A stretch of DNA of 64,000 nucleotides from an uncultured Selenomonadales bacterium (GTDB taxonomy: Bacteria > Bacillota > Negativicutes > Selenomonadales > Selenomonadaceae). Where the stretch lies: the NCBI GenBank assembly GCA_946407095.1, contig CAMJMR010000003.1:1-64000 (forward strand), written 5' to 3'. Below the pieces are notes generated by a model. That model made no database searches. It saw only the letters and a program-made list of their open reading frames with translations, and was not told the origin of the DNA. Position numbers and translations under genes: made by a program. Positions 30,018 to 38,594 of the stretch are shown piece by piece (the first letter of the stretch is position 1; each line of letters starts with the position of its first letter).

Positions 30018-31022
30018 CTAGCTCACGATTTTTCTAAGCTTGAACAGATACGCCTCGGCAATCAGGCGCAAGTTCGCGTTGGACTTCAAACGCCGTCGGA
30101 ACTCGACGCCCGCCTCTATCATCAAAAAGATTTTTCGTTCGGGAAGTTTTATCGCCTGCAAGCGCGGCGCAAGGTCGGGATTATGCGGCTCCAGCACCTC
30201 GGCAAAGCAAACGTCTCGCAAAAGCTTTTGGATATGCGTCAGGAAGTCGGCGAATTTTTCTCGCGACCACTCGGCGATTTGTGCGCCCTTGGCAAAGATG
30301 TCTTCGTTTTTCAGCTCTGCGCGGGCAAGCCGTTCCAACGTCGAAAGTGCCTCCTCGCGAAGCTGCGCGCCGCCCGAATCTTTCAGCTTGAGTGCCCGCC
30401 CGAAACTGCCGCCCGCGATTACCGCCAACCTTTCCGCCTCCGAAGCCTCCACGTCTCGACTTATCAGCGCGTCCCGAATTTCCGCCGTCGACAGCTTGTC
30501 GAAGTTCACGGTTGAGCAACGCGACCGAATCGTCATGAGCAGGCTTGAGCGGTTCGCCGTCAGCAATATGAAAATCGTTTGGCTCGGCGGTTCTTCAATC
30601 GTTTTCAGCAGGCAATTCGCCGCCGCATTGTTCATCAGCTCCGCGCCGTCGATTATCACCACTCGCCGCGCAGAATTTATCGGGCGCAAGGACGCCTCGC
30701 TTTGCATTTCGCGAATCTGTCCGATTTTGATGTTGCGCGTCGTCTTGGTCTCTTCCGCCTCCACGACGTAAAAATCGGGGTGACTGTGCGCCGCCGTCAG
30801 TTGACAGCTCTCGCACTCGCCGCAAGGTGCTCCGTCAACGGGATTTTCGCACAACAAGGCCGCCGCGCAGATTTCCGCCGCCAATCGTTTGCCCGTGCCT
30901 TCCTCGCCCGAAAACAGCACCGCGTGTGGAAATTTGTCTTCGGCGATACTTTTGCGCAAATGATTCGCCGTGGCCGCGTGCCCGATTAAATTTTCCCAAC
31001 TAAGCTTGTAAGTGTCCATCAC
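30018..31022 (-). CDS. holB: DNA polymerase III delta' subunit
   Basis: PHAVLFSGEEGTGKRLAAE, zinc module CENPVDGAPCGECESCQL, NAAANCLLKTIEEPP. Confidence 0.93.
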   Translation of the reverse strand: MMDTYKLSWENLIGHAATANHLRKSIAEDKFPHAVLFSGEEGTGKRLAAEICAAALLCENPVDGAPCGECESCQLTAAHSHPDFYVVEAEETKTTRNIKIGQIREMQSEASLRPINSARRVVIIDGAELMNNAAANCLLKTIEEPPSQTIFILLTANRSSLLMTIRSRCSTVNFDKLSTAEIRDALISRDVEASEAERLAVIAGGSFGRALKLKDSGGAQLREEALSTLERLARAELKNEDIFAKGAQIAEWSREKFADFLTHIQKLLRDVCFAEVLEPHNPDLAPRLQAIKLPERKIFLMIEAGVEFRRRLKSNANLRLIAEAYLFKLRKIVS

Positions 31023-31474
31023 ATGAAAATATCGACGAGCATACCGCGAATGGCATCGTGCGCCGCGATAACGTCAAGCTGTTCCGATTGTCCCAGCCGA
31101 ATTTTTTCAGCCATTTCCTCCAGCCGATTATCGATTTTGCGGACGGTCGTGTAGACGCGTTGGCGCCCCATTCTGTCCCAACCGGCAGACGTGTGCACTT
31201 CGTACATGTTGCTTATCGCCGCGCTCACGAAATTTTTTATCAGCGTGCGATACTCTTTGAGCTCGTCGTAAGTCGGCGTTTTGGTAAGGCGTGCCGCTTG
31301 GTCGTCGATTTTCTTCAGCATCGCCTCCATTTCCTCGTGCGAAACGCCTTCGTCTTGTTGCTCAAGAAGTTCCGCCTCGAAGCTCAATTCTTTATCGCGC
31401 GGGTGTTCGCTCGTGCCGCGCAGAAGTTCAAACGGCGACGCGGGGACTCCCGTGTTTGAAATTTTTACTGCCAT
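31019..31474 (-). CDS. yaaR: YaaR family (DUF327) protein
   Basis: YRTLIKNFVSAAISNMYEVHTSAGWDRMGRQRVYTTVRKIDNRLEEMA; adjacent to holB. Confidence 0.88.
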   Translation of the reverse strand: MAVKISNTGVPASPFELLRGTSEHPRDKELSFEAELLEQQDEGVSHEEMEAMLKKIDDQAARLTKTPTYDELKEYRTLIKNFVSAAISNMYEVHTSAGWDRMGRQRVYTTVRKIDNRLEEMAEKIRLGQSEQLDVIAAHDAIRGMLVDIFM

Positions 31475-31561
31475 TTCAATTCACCTCGCGTGCAGTTTAT
31501 ACATTTTGGTCGCCAAATGCAAGAAGAGACTGCCGATTGATAATCAGCAATCTCTTCTGAA

Positions 31562-31751
31562 AAAGGGCTCCGAAATGCCGGTTCCTCCGAATGTCTAAAC
31601 CTGCTTACTCGCAGGTGGGTTCCCTAAGCTCGGTTTCTGTTACTCGCCGCGCGGACAATTCTCCATCTTCCGAAATCAATTCGGGTTCCCTAAAATTAAT
31701 GTAGGTTAGACATTAATTGAGTCCTCGTACCTCCCAGATGGTTCCTTCTTC
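31562..31751 (-). ncRNA. Putative structured non-coding RNA (~190 nt), identity unresolved
   Basis: Non-coding interval with its own promoter; hairpins ATTAATGT/ACATTAAT and ACCTGC/GCAGGT; alternative long-range helix AATGTCTAA/TTAGACATT; repeated AGGGAACCC boxes; ends GGAGCCCTTTTT. Confidence 0.5.
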
Positions 31752-31757
31752 GCGCCG

Positions 31758-31786
31758 ATAATAGCACGAAAATTTTTTTATTACAA
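31758..31786 (-). promoter_or_regulatory. Sigma70-type extended -10 promoter for the putative ncRNA
   Basis: -35 TTGTAA, 17-nt spacer, TGCTATTAT. Confidence 0.65.
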
Positions 31787-31825
31787 GACTTGACAAGCCT
31801 CGCCGCCGAAATTTTTTGCAAGCCG

Positions 31826-32995
31826 TCAGCGGTAGGACTTTTGGTAAATTTTCAGCATGTCGTCGTCGCTAAGGGCAACAGGGTCGAACTGCAAGAGGAA
31901 GCCCATCGCGTCGCGAGTATTCTGCACCATTTTGGGGAATTCGTCGGGCTTAATGCCGTAGTCGCTCATTTTGAGATTGTCGACGCCGCAAGCCGCTTGC
32001 ATTTCCTTCAGCGCGTCGATAAAGTCTTCGGGCTTGTCGGCATTGACTTTGCCCATGGCGCGCGCCATAGCGATAAATTTTTCGTCGCAAGCGTGTTTCT
32101 CGACGAAGTGTCCGAAATATGCCAGCGAAATCATAATCAAGCCCGCGCCGTGCGGCAATTCGGGATGATAAGCACTCAAGGCGTGTTCAAGGGAATGTTC
32201 CGCCGTGCAAACGCAAACGTCCATCGAAAAGCCGCCCAAGGTGTTCGCGAAGGCAACTTGCGTGCGCGCCTCAAGATTCTTTCCGTCGTTGACGGCAACG
32301 GGCAAATACTTCGCGAGCTTTTCAATCGCCGTCAGCTCAATCATCGACGAAGCCTCATTGCACGCGTTGGAAATGTAACCCTCGGCGTTGTGGAAGAAAG
32401 CGTCGAAGCCTTGATAAGCCGTGAAGTGTTTCGGGACGGTCAGCATGTAAATCGGGTCGACAATCGCCAAGTCGGGATAGCTGCCGAAAAACGCGGTCTT
32501 CTCGTTGGTTTCAAGGTTTGTGATGACTGCGCCCGCGTCGACTTCGGAACCCGTGCCCGCGCTGGTCGTTATCGCAATGTAAGGCAAAGCTTTTTCCGTC
32601 AAGGGCTTTTTGCCGCCCGTGCCGAACATGATGTAATCCCAGACGCGCCCGCCGTCCTTTTGCGGAATGACCGAGGCGATAGCCTTCGCCGCGTCGAGCA
32701 CCGAGCCGCCGCCTAAGCCCACGACGAAATCGCAACCGTTAGCGCGCCCGAAGTCCACGCCCTCCTGAACGACAGGCTCCGTAGGATTCGCGCCAATCTT
32801 GTTGAAGACGACGAAATCCGCGCCCCAAGCCGTCAGTTCTTCCTGCAACTTGTCGAGACTGCCGTTGGTTTTCGTCGAGCGTCCGTTTGAAATGACAATC
32901 AATGCCTTTTTGCCGAAAGGTGCCTCTTTGTGCAGTTCGCCGAGCTTGCCCGCGCCGAATAAAATCTTTGTCGGAATGTGCCAAGTAAATGCCAT
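31826..32995 (-). CDS. Iron-containing alcohol dehydrogenase
   Basis: GLGGGSVLDAAKAIAS, TSAGTGSEVDAGAVI, HGAGLIM; start chosen at MAFTWHIPTKILFGAGK. Confidence 0.95.
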   Translation of the reverse strand: MAFTWHIPTKILFGAGKLGELHKEAPFGKKALIVISNGRSTKTNGSLDKLQEELTAWGADFVVFNKIGANPTEPVVQEGVDFGRANGCDFVVGLGGGSVLDAAKAIASVIPQKDGGRVWDYIMFGTGGKKPLTEKALPYIAITTSAGTGSEVDAGAVITNLETNEKTAFFGSYPDLAIVDPIYMLTVPKHFTAYQGFDAFFHNAEGYISNACNEASSMIELTAIEKLAKYLPVAVNDGKNLEARTQVAFANTLGGFSMDVCVCTAEHSLEHALSAYHPELPHGAGLIMISLAYFGHFVEKHACDEKFIAMARAMGKVNADKPEDFIDALKEMQAACGVDNLKMSDYGIKPDEFPKMVQNTRDAMGFLLQFDPVALSDDDMLKIYQKSYR

Positions 32996-33066
32996 AAAAA
33001 ATGCCTCCCAAAAATTTTGTCGAGGCAATTATATCACTTCAAGTCAACTTTAATGCAAGATGTTTT

Positions 33067-33429
33067 TTACTCCGGCAAAACTTCAAGCCAGTAGCCGTCG
33101 GGGTCTTCGATAAAGTAAATTCCCATTTCGCGGTTTTCGTAGCAGATACAGCCCATCTTTTCGTGGCGAGCGTGCGCCGCAGCGAAATTTTTCGTCGTGA
33201 ACGCCAAATGTACTTCATTATCGCCCAATTCGTAGGGTTTTGTCCTGTTTTTGAGCCACGTAAGCTCCAATTTGTGGTGACTGCCGAACGAATCGCCTAA
33301 ATAAACGATTTTGAAGGCGTCGCCGCCGTCTATCCCGCCTACCTCGTGCAAATCGAGCGCGTCAGCGTAAAATTTCAGGCTCCGCTCCAAATCCAAGACG
33401 TTCAAGTTGTTGTGAGCGAATCGAAACAT
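33067..33429 (-). CDS. VOC/glyoxalase-family protein
   Basis: NLNVLDLERSLKFYADALDL...YFIEDPDGYWLEVLPE. Confidence 0.92.
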   Translation of the reverse strand: MFRFAHNNLNVLDLERSLKFYADALDLHEVGGIDGGDAFKIVYLGDSFGSHHKLELTWLKNRTKPYELGDNEVHLAFTTKNFAAAHARHEKMGCICYENREMGIYFIEDPDGYWLEVLPE

Positions 33430-33447
33430 GTTATCGCCTCCAAAAAA

Positions 33448-34530
33448 TTAGTTTGACCGTTTAACGTTGTCGCCGTAAATCGTTTTGAAGTCGTCGCGCA
33501 TGGAAATTGTAATCCAGCCGTTCTTTTCCGCCAGCGAAATGCACTTGTTCGCCTTGTCGATGTTGCCGAGTTCGCGCTCCGTGTCGTCGCAGATGACGAA
33601 AAACGCCAAGCTCTTGTATTTGTTGCCCGCAAGCGCGTAATTCAGCATGGAAGTATCGCCGCCGCTGTTTCCGAACGCCAAAACCGGCTGCTTGCCAATT
33701 TCGTGCTCAATCGCAATGACTTTGTTCATTTTCAAGTTCTTTTGCGTGAGCCCGCCGCGAATCAGATAATCGTCTTGGCGATAGTTGTAATCGTCGGCGG
33801 ACTTGTCGCCCTGATTCGACGCAATTATCGCGGGATTGGTGCCGATAACGTTGTCGTAGGGGATTTTCAGCAGTTCCGAGGCCATGACGCGCGTTGCGGG
33901 ACGGTCGGAGCCCGTGACGATATAAACCGTGAAATTATTCGCCTGCAAGTACTTGATGACTTCAACCATCGGCAGATAGAACGCTTCGCCCCATTTTAAG
34001 TTCGTGAGGCCTTCGACGGGCTTTTTCATGAAGTTTTTGACGTAAACCTCGTAATCCTTGGGCGTCATGCCCGCGAAGACCGATTGTTGCGATTTTGCCT
34101 CGCCTAAATCGATACCCTTGGGGAATTTGCCCGTCATGAAGTGCCCGGCGCGAATTTCGGCGTCAACCATTTCCGCATAGGCTCTGTCTTCGGGCGAAGG
34201 CGTGTAATCGGGGTCGTTCAGCGCGCGTTCAAGGTACAACATCCACTCAAAGTAGCACGGCATCGACTCTCCGATAAAAGTTCCGTCCATATCGAAGACC
34301 GCCAATCTGTCCTCGACGGGGATAAAGTTTTTAGACTTCTTGTTCGTCACGTCGGTGACAAATTCGATTAATTTTTGCTTGGCAACGGCGTCCTTCGTCC
34401 AATACTTGAAATCTTTCGCCTTCTTGACTTGAATTTGAGCGATTTGGTCGCGGGGCATGGCGTCAGCCGCTCCGAACGTGCCAAAAGCGATTAATCCAGC
34501 CGTCAATGCCGCCAAAATCTTTTTACGCAT
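33448..34530 (-). CDS. Secreted HAD-family phosphatase, paralog 1
   Basis: Signal peptide; FDMDGTF, VTGSDRP, AFGNSGGDTSML. Confidence 0.88.
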   Translation of the reverse strand: MRKKILAALTAGLIAFGTFGAADAMPRDQIAQIQVKKAKDFKYWTKDAVAKQKLIEFVTDVTNKKSKNFIPVEDRLAVFDMDGTFIGESMPCYFEWMLYLERALNDPDYTPSPEDRAYAEMVDAEIRAGHFMTGKFPKGIDLGEAKSQQSVFAGMTPKDYEVYVKNFMKKPVEGLTNLKWGEAFYLPMVEVIKYLQANNFTVYIVTGSDRPATRVMASELLKIPYDNVIGTNPAIIASNQGDKSADDYNYRQDDYLIRGGLTQKNLKMNKVIAIEHEIGKQPVLAFGNSGGDTSMLNYALAGNKYKSLAFFVICDDTERELGNIDKANKCISLAEKNGWITISMRDDFKTIYGDNVKRSN

Positions 34531-34548
34531 GAAAACATCTCCCGAAAT

Positions 34549-35613
34549 TTATTTTGAAAGTTTAACGTTGTCGCCGTAAATCGTTTTGAAGTCGTCGCGC
34601 ATGGAAATTTTTATCCAGCCGTTGGCGTCGGCGAGCTTGATACATTTGTTCGCCTTGTCGATGTTGCCGAATTCGCGCTCCAAGTCGTCGCAGATGACAA
34701 AAAACGCCGCCGTCCGATATTTATTGCCGCGCAGAGAAAAATTTATCATCGAACTGTCGCCGCTGCTGTTTCCGAATGCCAAAACCGGTTTTTTGCCGAT
34801 TTCGCGCGCCATGTTGCTGACTTTGTTCATATTTATATCTTTGCTGACGAATTCGCCGCGCACGACCTTGTCTTCGGGCTTCAAAGTGTAGTCCATGCCG
34901 TCCGTGTCGCCTTGATTCGTCGCAACGTGTTTGTAGTCGGTGCCAATCATGTTGTCGCTGTCGACGGGCAAAATTTCGGCCGAAGTGCGCATATAGTCTC
35001 TGTCCGCGCCGCTAATCAGGAAAATTTTAAAATCGTTCGCCTTGAGATAAGAAATTACTTCAATCATCGGCAAATAGAAAGCCTCGCCGACTTTTAAGTT
35101 GTCAAAACCTTCGACGGGCGTGTTCAAGTAGTTTCGCGTGTAGGCGGCGTATTCGTCAGCAGTCATGCCCGCGAAGACCGACGCATTGGATTCGCAATGT
35201 TTACGGCGAACGTCGTTGGTCATCTTGCGGTTGTAAATCGCCGCTTTTACCGCCTCGCCGTTGGCTCTGTCCTGCGCGGAGGCAATGTAATTGGGGTCGT
35301 CAAGCGCGCGGTGCACGAACATCATAAAATCGAAACAGAACGGTGCAGTCTCGCAAGCAATGGTGCCGTCCACGTCGAAGACCGCGATTCTGTCGGCAAC
35401 TGGGATAAAATTTTTGCTGCGCTTGTTAGTTACGTCGGTGACGTATTCGACGAGCTTTTGTTTGGCAACGGAATCTTTAGCCCAGTATTTGAAATCCTTG
35501 GCGCGTTTGACTTGAATTTGAGCAATTTGGTCGCGGGGCATGGCGTCGACAACTCCGAACGTGCCAAAAGCGATTAATCCAGCCGTCAATGCCGCGCAGA
35601 TCTTTTTACGCAT
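34549..35613 (-). CDS. Secreted HAD-family phosphatase, paralog 2
   Basis: Near-identical signal peptide; FDVDGTI, AFGNSSGDSSMI; start chosen at MRKKICAALTAG. Confidence 0.88.
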   Translation of the reverse strand: MRKKICAALTAGLIAFGTFGVVDAMPRDQIAQIQVKRAKDFKYWAKDSVAKQKLVEYVTDVTNKRSKNFIPVADRIAVFDVDGTIACETAPFCFDFMMFVHRALDDPNYIASAQDRANGEAVKAAIYNRKMTNDVRRKHCESNASVFAGMTADEYAAYTRNYLNTPVEGFDNLKVGEAFYLPMIEVISYLKANDFKIFLISGADRDYMRTSAEILPVDSDNMIGTDYKHVATNQGDTDGMDYTLKPEDKVVRGEFVSKDINMNKVSNMAREIGKKPVLAFGNSSGDSSMINFSLRGNKYRTAAFFVICDDLEREFGNIDKANKCIKLADANGWIKISMRDDFKTIYGDNVKLSK

Positions 35614-35904
35614 GTTTTCATCACCTCGAAGCAAACTTTAGCAAAAAATTTTCGCGCCGTCAACGAAAAAACCCTCCGACACTTGCCGAAGGGCTTTTTG
35701 AATTCGGTTACGACTTTTACGACGAATTATCTAACGGTCGCGAATCAGACGTCGCAGAATTTTGGAATGAACCTTCCTTAGCTGCATACGGAACCATAAT
35801 CATCCACAGTAATCCTCTCCTTCCGCATTGTAATTAAGTGTTGCGGACATTATAAAAAAAAAAAAACGGCTGTCAAGACATTTTGAAAATATTTTTCCGA
35901 GTAA

Positions 35905-36052
35905 AAAAATCCGCTATGGCGGACGTTTGACTTGAAGAATCCGCTATGGCGGATTTTTACGCACGCTTTTAGCCATGTTCACAGCCGAAATTTAAAGAAT
36001 CGCGTCATGACGCCATTTGTTAATGTCATTTATCCGTTATAGCGGATTTTAA
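35905..36052. repeat. Palindromic iteron/operator-like repeats upstream of RepL-like ORF
   Basis: ATCCGCTATGGCGGA at ~35909 and ~35939; ATCCGTTATAGCGGAT at ~36032; related aaGAATCGCGTCATGACGCC at ~35996. Confidence 0.75.
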
Positions 36053-36132
36053 CTTTTGAGCCGTCAAATAGCCTTTCAAAACCCATTTCAGCGTGTTATA
36101 ATCAAAAAAATTGCTCTCGGAGGGGTTAAAGC

Positions 36133-36525
36133 ATGATTTTCGACGACGAACGCACGCTTCGTATCATAAATGACGCTCCAAACGCTCATATCATTAAAAT
36201 TTTCTTCTGGCTCGCCTTTCATCAGCCTCAAGACGGCATTTACGGCTACAAAATCACAAAATCACAGCTTGCAGGCGATTTAAACCTCGGCAGAACCGTT
36301 TTATTTGATTCTCTGCACTGGTTGAAGGATAATTTATTCATTCAAGAGCTAAAATTCATTGACGAATCCGATTTCATGGTTAATCCCAATGTCGTAATGA
36401 ATAATTCCGACCGTGAAGCACGAATTAAGGAATGGAATCGCCGTTGCAAGCTCGATATTCAACGAGAATTGCGTTTGAGGAAAGAAAAACGCCTTCGCGA
36501 GGCTAGAAAAGCAGATAAGCAATAA
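36133..36525 (+). CDS. RepL-like winged-helix protein (plasmid replication initiator-like)
   Basis: GYKITKSQLAGDLNLGRTVLFDSLHWLKDNLFIQE...DFMVNPNVVMNN...EWNRRC resembles Firmicute RepL-type initiators. Confidence 0.6.
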   Translation: MIFDDERTLRIINDAPNAHIIKIFFWLAFHQPQDGIYGYKITKSQLAGDLNLGRTVLFDSLHWLKDNLFIQELKFIDESDFMVNPNVVMNNSDREARIKEWNRRCKLDIQRELRLRKEKRLREARKADKQ

Positions 36526-36578
36526 AAAAACGGGCTTAACTCCGATTTTCGGAGCCAAGCCCTAATTTTTTTAGCGAA
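36526..36578. terminator. Bidirectional terminator
   Basis: aaaaaaacgggcttaactccgattttcggagccaagccctaattttttt. Confidence 0.75.
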
Positions 36579-36580
36579 AT

Positions 36581-37423
36581 TTACTTTTTCAAGCCGATGT
36601 GGGCAATCGTATCTTGATAATAGGGGTCGCTGAGCGCAACGCCTTCCGGTTGGTCGATTTTCGCGGGGATTAAAGCTGTGTCCTTGGGCACGCTGACCCA
36701 AAAGACGACGTCCGCGCCCTTAGACGAGAGAATCGACGCCCTTGCCGCGCTGTCGACGCTTACCAGTTCGATATTTTTGTTAATTCGCCGCGAAAGTTCA
36801 GCCAAAACCGCCGTGCTGAAGCCTGCGGGCGTTCCGTCCGCCAAAATCATATCGAACGGCGGCAAATCGCCCGTGACGGCAACTTTAATCGTGTCCGCGC
36901 CGTCGATGTGCGCTATCGGGACTGCGGGCGGCTCCGCGCCGTCCTTAAGGTCGGTAATGTACTTTTTCGACAAATTCACCAGCGTGCCGTCGTTCACCAT
37001 TGCCTTAATCGCCTTGTTCAATTCACGTTGCAACATGGTATCGCCCTCGCGCACGGCGAAGCAAAACGAATCGCTTAAAGACCTTTCGGCTGGCAGCGTC
37101 TCAAATTTTTCATTCCGTTGAATCATGTAATTGGCGACGTTTTGATAGGTGCTCAGCATGTCGATTTGCTTGGCGTCGGGCGCCATTTGCATATCGTTCA
37201 TCTTGTCGAAGTATTTGTATTCGGCTGGGCTTGCCTCTGACGGGCGATAGCTTTTGTCCAACTTGTTCATCAGGTTGTTGTATTCAATTTCGCTGGCGTT
37301 GAGGTGAGTTATGACGCCGATTTTCGTTTTGTCGGTGTCCTGCGCTGGTGCCGAGGCATTATCGCCGCCGCAACCCGTCATAAGCAGTGCCGCCGCGCAG
37401 ATTGCCGCAAAAAATTTCTTCAA
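36581..37423 (-). CDS. Extracellular solute-binding lipoprotein (amino-acid ABC PBPb-like)
   Basis: Lipobox ALLMTGCGGD; IKVAVTGDLPPFDMILADGTPAGFSTAVLAELSRRINKNIELV. Confidence 0.87.
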   Translation of the reverse strand: MKKFFAAICAAALLMTGCGGDNASAPAQDTDKTKIGVITHLNASEIEYNNLMNKLDKSYRPSEASPAEYKYFDKMNDMQMAPDAKQIDMLSTYQNVANYMIQRNEKFETLPAERSLSDSFCFAVREGDTMLQRELNKAIKAMVNDGTLVNLSKKYITDLKDGAEPPAVPIAHIDGADTIKVAVTGDLPPFDMILADGTPAGFSTAVLAELSRRINKNIELVSVDSAARASILSSKGADVVFWVSVPKDTALIPAKIDQPEGVALSDPYYQDTIAHIGLKK

Positions 37424-37580
37424 GATAAATCAGCTCCTCAAAATTATTTCGCCGATTATAACACATTGCGCAAAAAAAATCGCCATTCAATCGTTGCGAG
37501 CGAAAATTTTCCTTCGACAAACGAAAAAACCCTCCGACATTGTCGCCGAAGGGCTTTTGGTTAGATATTTGTGTCAGGGA

Positions 37581-37919
37581 TTATTTGATAATATTGGTTC
37601 CGTTGTCAGCGTCGAAATTCTTCCAGAATTCTTCGCGGGTGAGCAAGTTGCCTTGTTTGTCCTTGTAGATGTTGGCGTTGAGGAGACCGCCTTTGTCTTC
37701 GTAGCCCGCGTAGCCCATTTGGTGCAGTTTTTCGCGCACGGGAGCCGATTTCAATGCGTCATCTGCGCTCAAGAGGCCGCGTTTGTACAATTCGTTGCCG
37801 TCCGCGAAAGTTTCGAGCCTGTTGCCGCCCGCCACGTTGTCGAGTTCGTCGTCCTTGAGGATTTCGTCCTTCAAGATTGCGTCCTTCAAGATTGCGTCCT
37901 TCAAAATTGCGTTTGCCAT
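37581..37919 (-). CDS. Small protein with double-glycine (bacteriocin-type) leader
   Basis: MAN(AILKD)n...DDELDNVAGG|NRLETF...; GG-leader pattern; promoter/5'UTR nearly identical to that of 38122-38493. Confidence 0.65.
   Translation of the reverse strand: MANAILKDAILKDAILKDEILKDDELDNVAGGNRLETFADGNELYKRGLLSADDALKSAPVREKLHQMGYAGYEDKGGLLNANIYKDKQGNLLTREEFWKNFDADNGTNIIK
37857..37916 (-). repeat. 15-bp in-frame tandem repeat (ILKDA) in leader of GG-peptide gene
   Basis: gcgtccttcaagatt repeated about 4 times. Confidence 0.9.
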
Positions 37920-37934
37920 GGTTATCTGCGACCT

Positions 37935-38022
37935 TTCTTTTCATTTTTGATTGGCTGTTTGCCTTTCTGTAGCTTATACGTTGGAAAATCGATTTCGTTA
38001 CAGAGTTTAGCAGAAAATTTTT
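37935..38022 (-). promoter_or_regulatory. Upstream/5'UTR element of GG-peptide gene 1 (duplicated)
   Basis: tttttgattggctgtttgcctttctgt..cttatacg..gatttcgttaca..ttagcagaaaatttt; matches 38505-38594. Confidence 0.7.
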
Positions 38023-38121
38023 GTTTTGGCAACGAAAAAACCCTCCGACAACCGCCGAAGGGCTTTTTTTTGCAGATTTGCGACCGTGACGCCGAATTTT
38101 AGGCGAGCCGCGATTAATTTT

Positions 38122-38493
38122 TTAGTAATCGATTTTGGGCAACGGTTTTCCCAACTTATCGGCAACGATTTGGAATGCTTCTTGACGACTAATCTCTTTT
38201 CCGCCGGTGCCGGCTATGTAGTAGCGATTTTGCACTGCTCCCCAAGACTGTTCGACCCTTATTCCGAACTTGTCGAAGACATTTGCGACTTCACTTGCCG
38301 TTTTGTGGAAGGTGGGAATCCAGAAGCATTCCAACGCGCTTCTTCCCGAAATTCCGAGTCCCAATTCGTTGAGTGCGCGCGAATCGGCCGCCGTGTTGTT
38401 GTAAGTGCCGCCTGCGACCTGTTCGAGTTCGTCATCGCTCATTGCTTCGAGCCCCGCGTTGATTTTTTTGATGTTTTCCTCTCTGTTTGCCAT
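38122..38493 (-). CDS. Small protein with double-glycine (bacteriocin-type) leader
   Basis: MANREENIKKINAGLEAMSDDELEQVAGG|TYNNTAADS...; canonical DDELEQVAGG leader end. Confidence 0.75.
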   Translation of the reverse strand: MANREENIKKINAGLEAMSDDELEQVAGGTYNNTAADSRALNELGLGISGRSALECFWIPTFHKTASEVANVFDKFGIRVEQSWGAVQNRYYIAGTGGKEISRQEAFQIVADKLGKPLPKIDY

Positions 38494-38504
38494 GGTTATC
38501 AGTC

Positions 38505-38594
38505 TCCTTTTGATTTTTTGATTGGCTGTTTGCCTTTCTGTCCCTTATACGCGGGAAGACTGATTTCGTTACACGGCTTAGCAAAAAATTTTCA
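38505..38594 (-). promoter_or_regulatory. Upstream/5'UTR element of GG-peptide gene 2 (duplicated)
   Basis: ttttttgattggctgtttgcctttctgt..cttatacg..gatttcgttaca..ttagcaaaaaatttt. Confidence 0.7.

Noticed and set aside
31562-31751. Firm 6S RNA assignment
   Set aside because: Length, promoter and CCCACCTGC hairpin are suggestive, but no convincing 5'-3' closing stem; left as unresolved ncRNA
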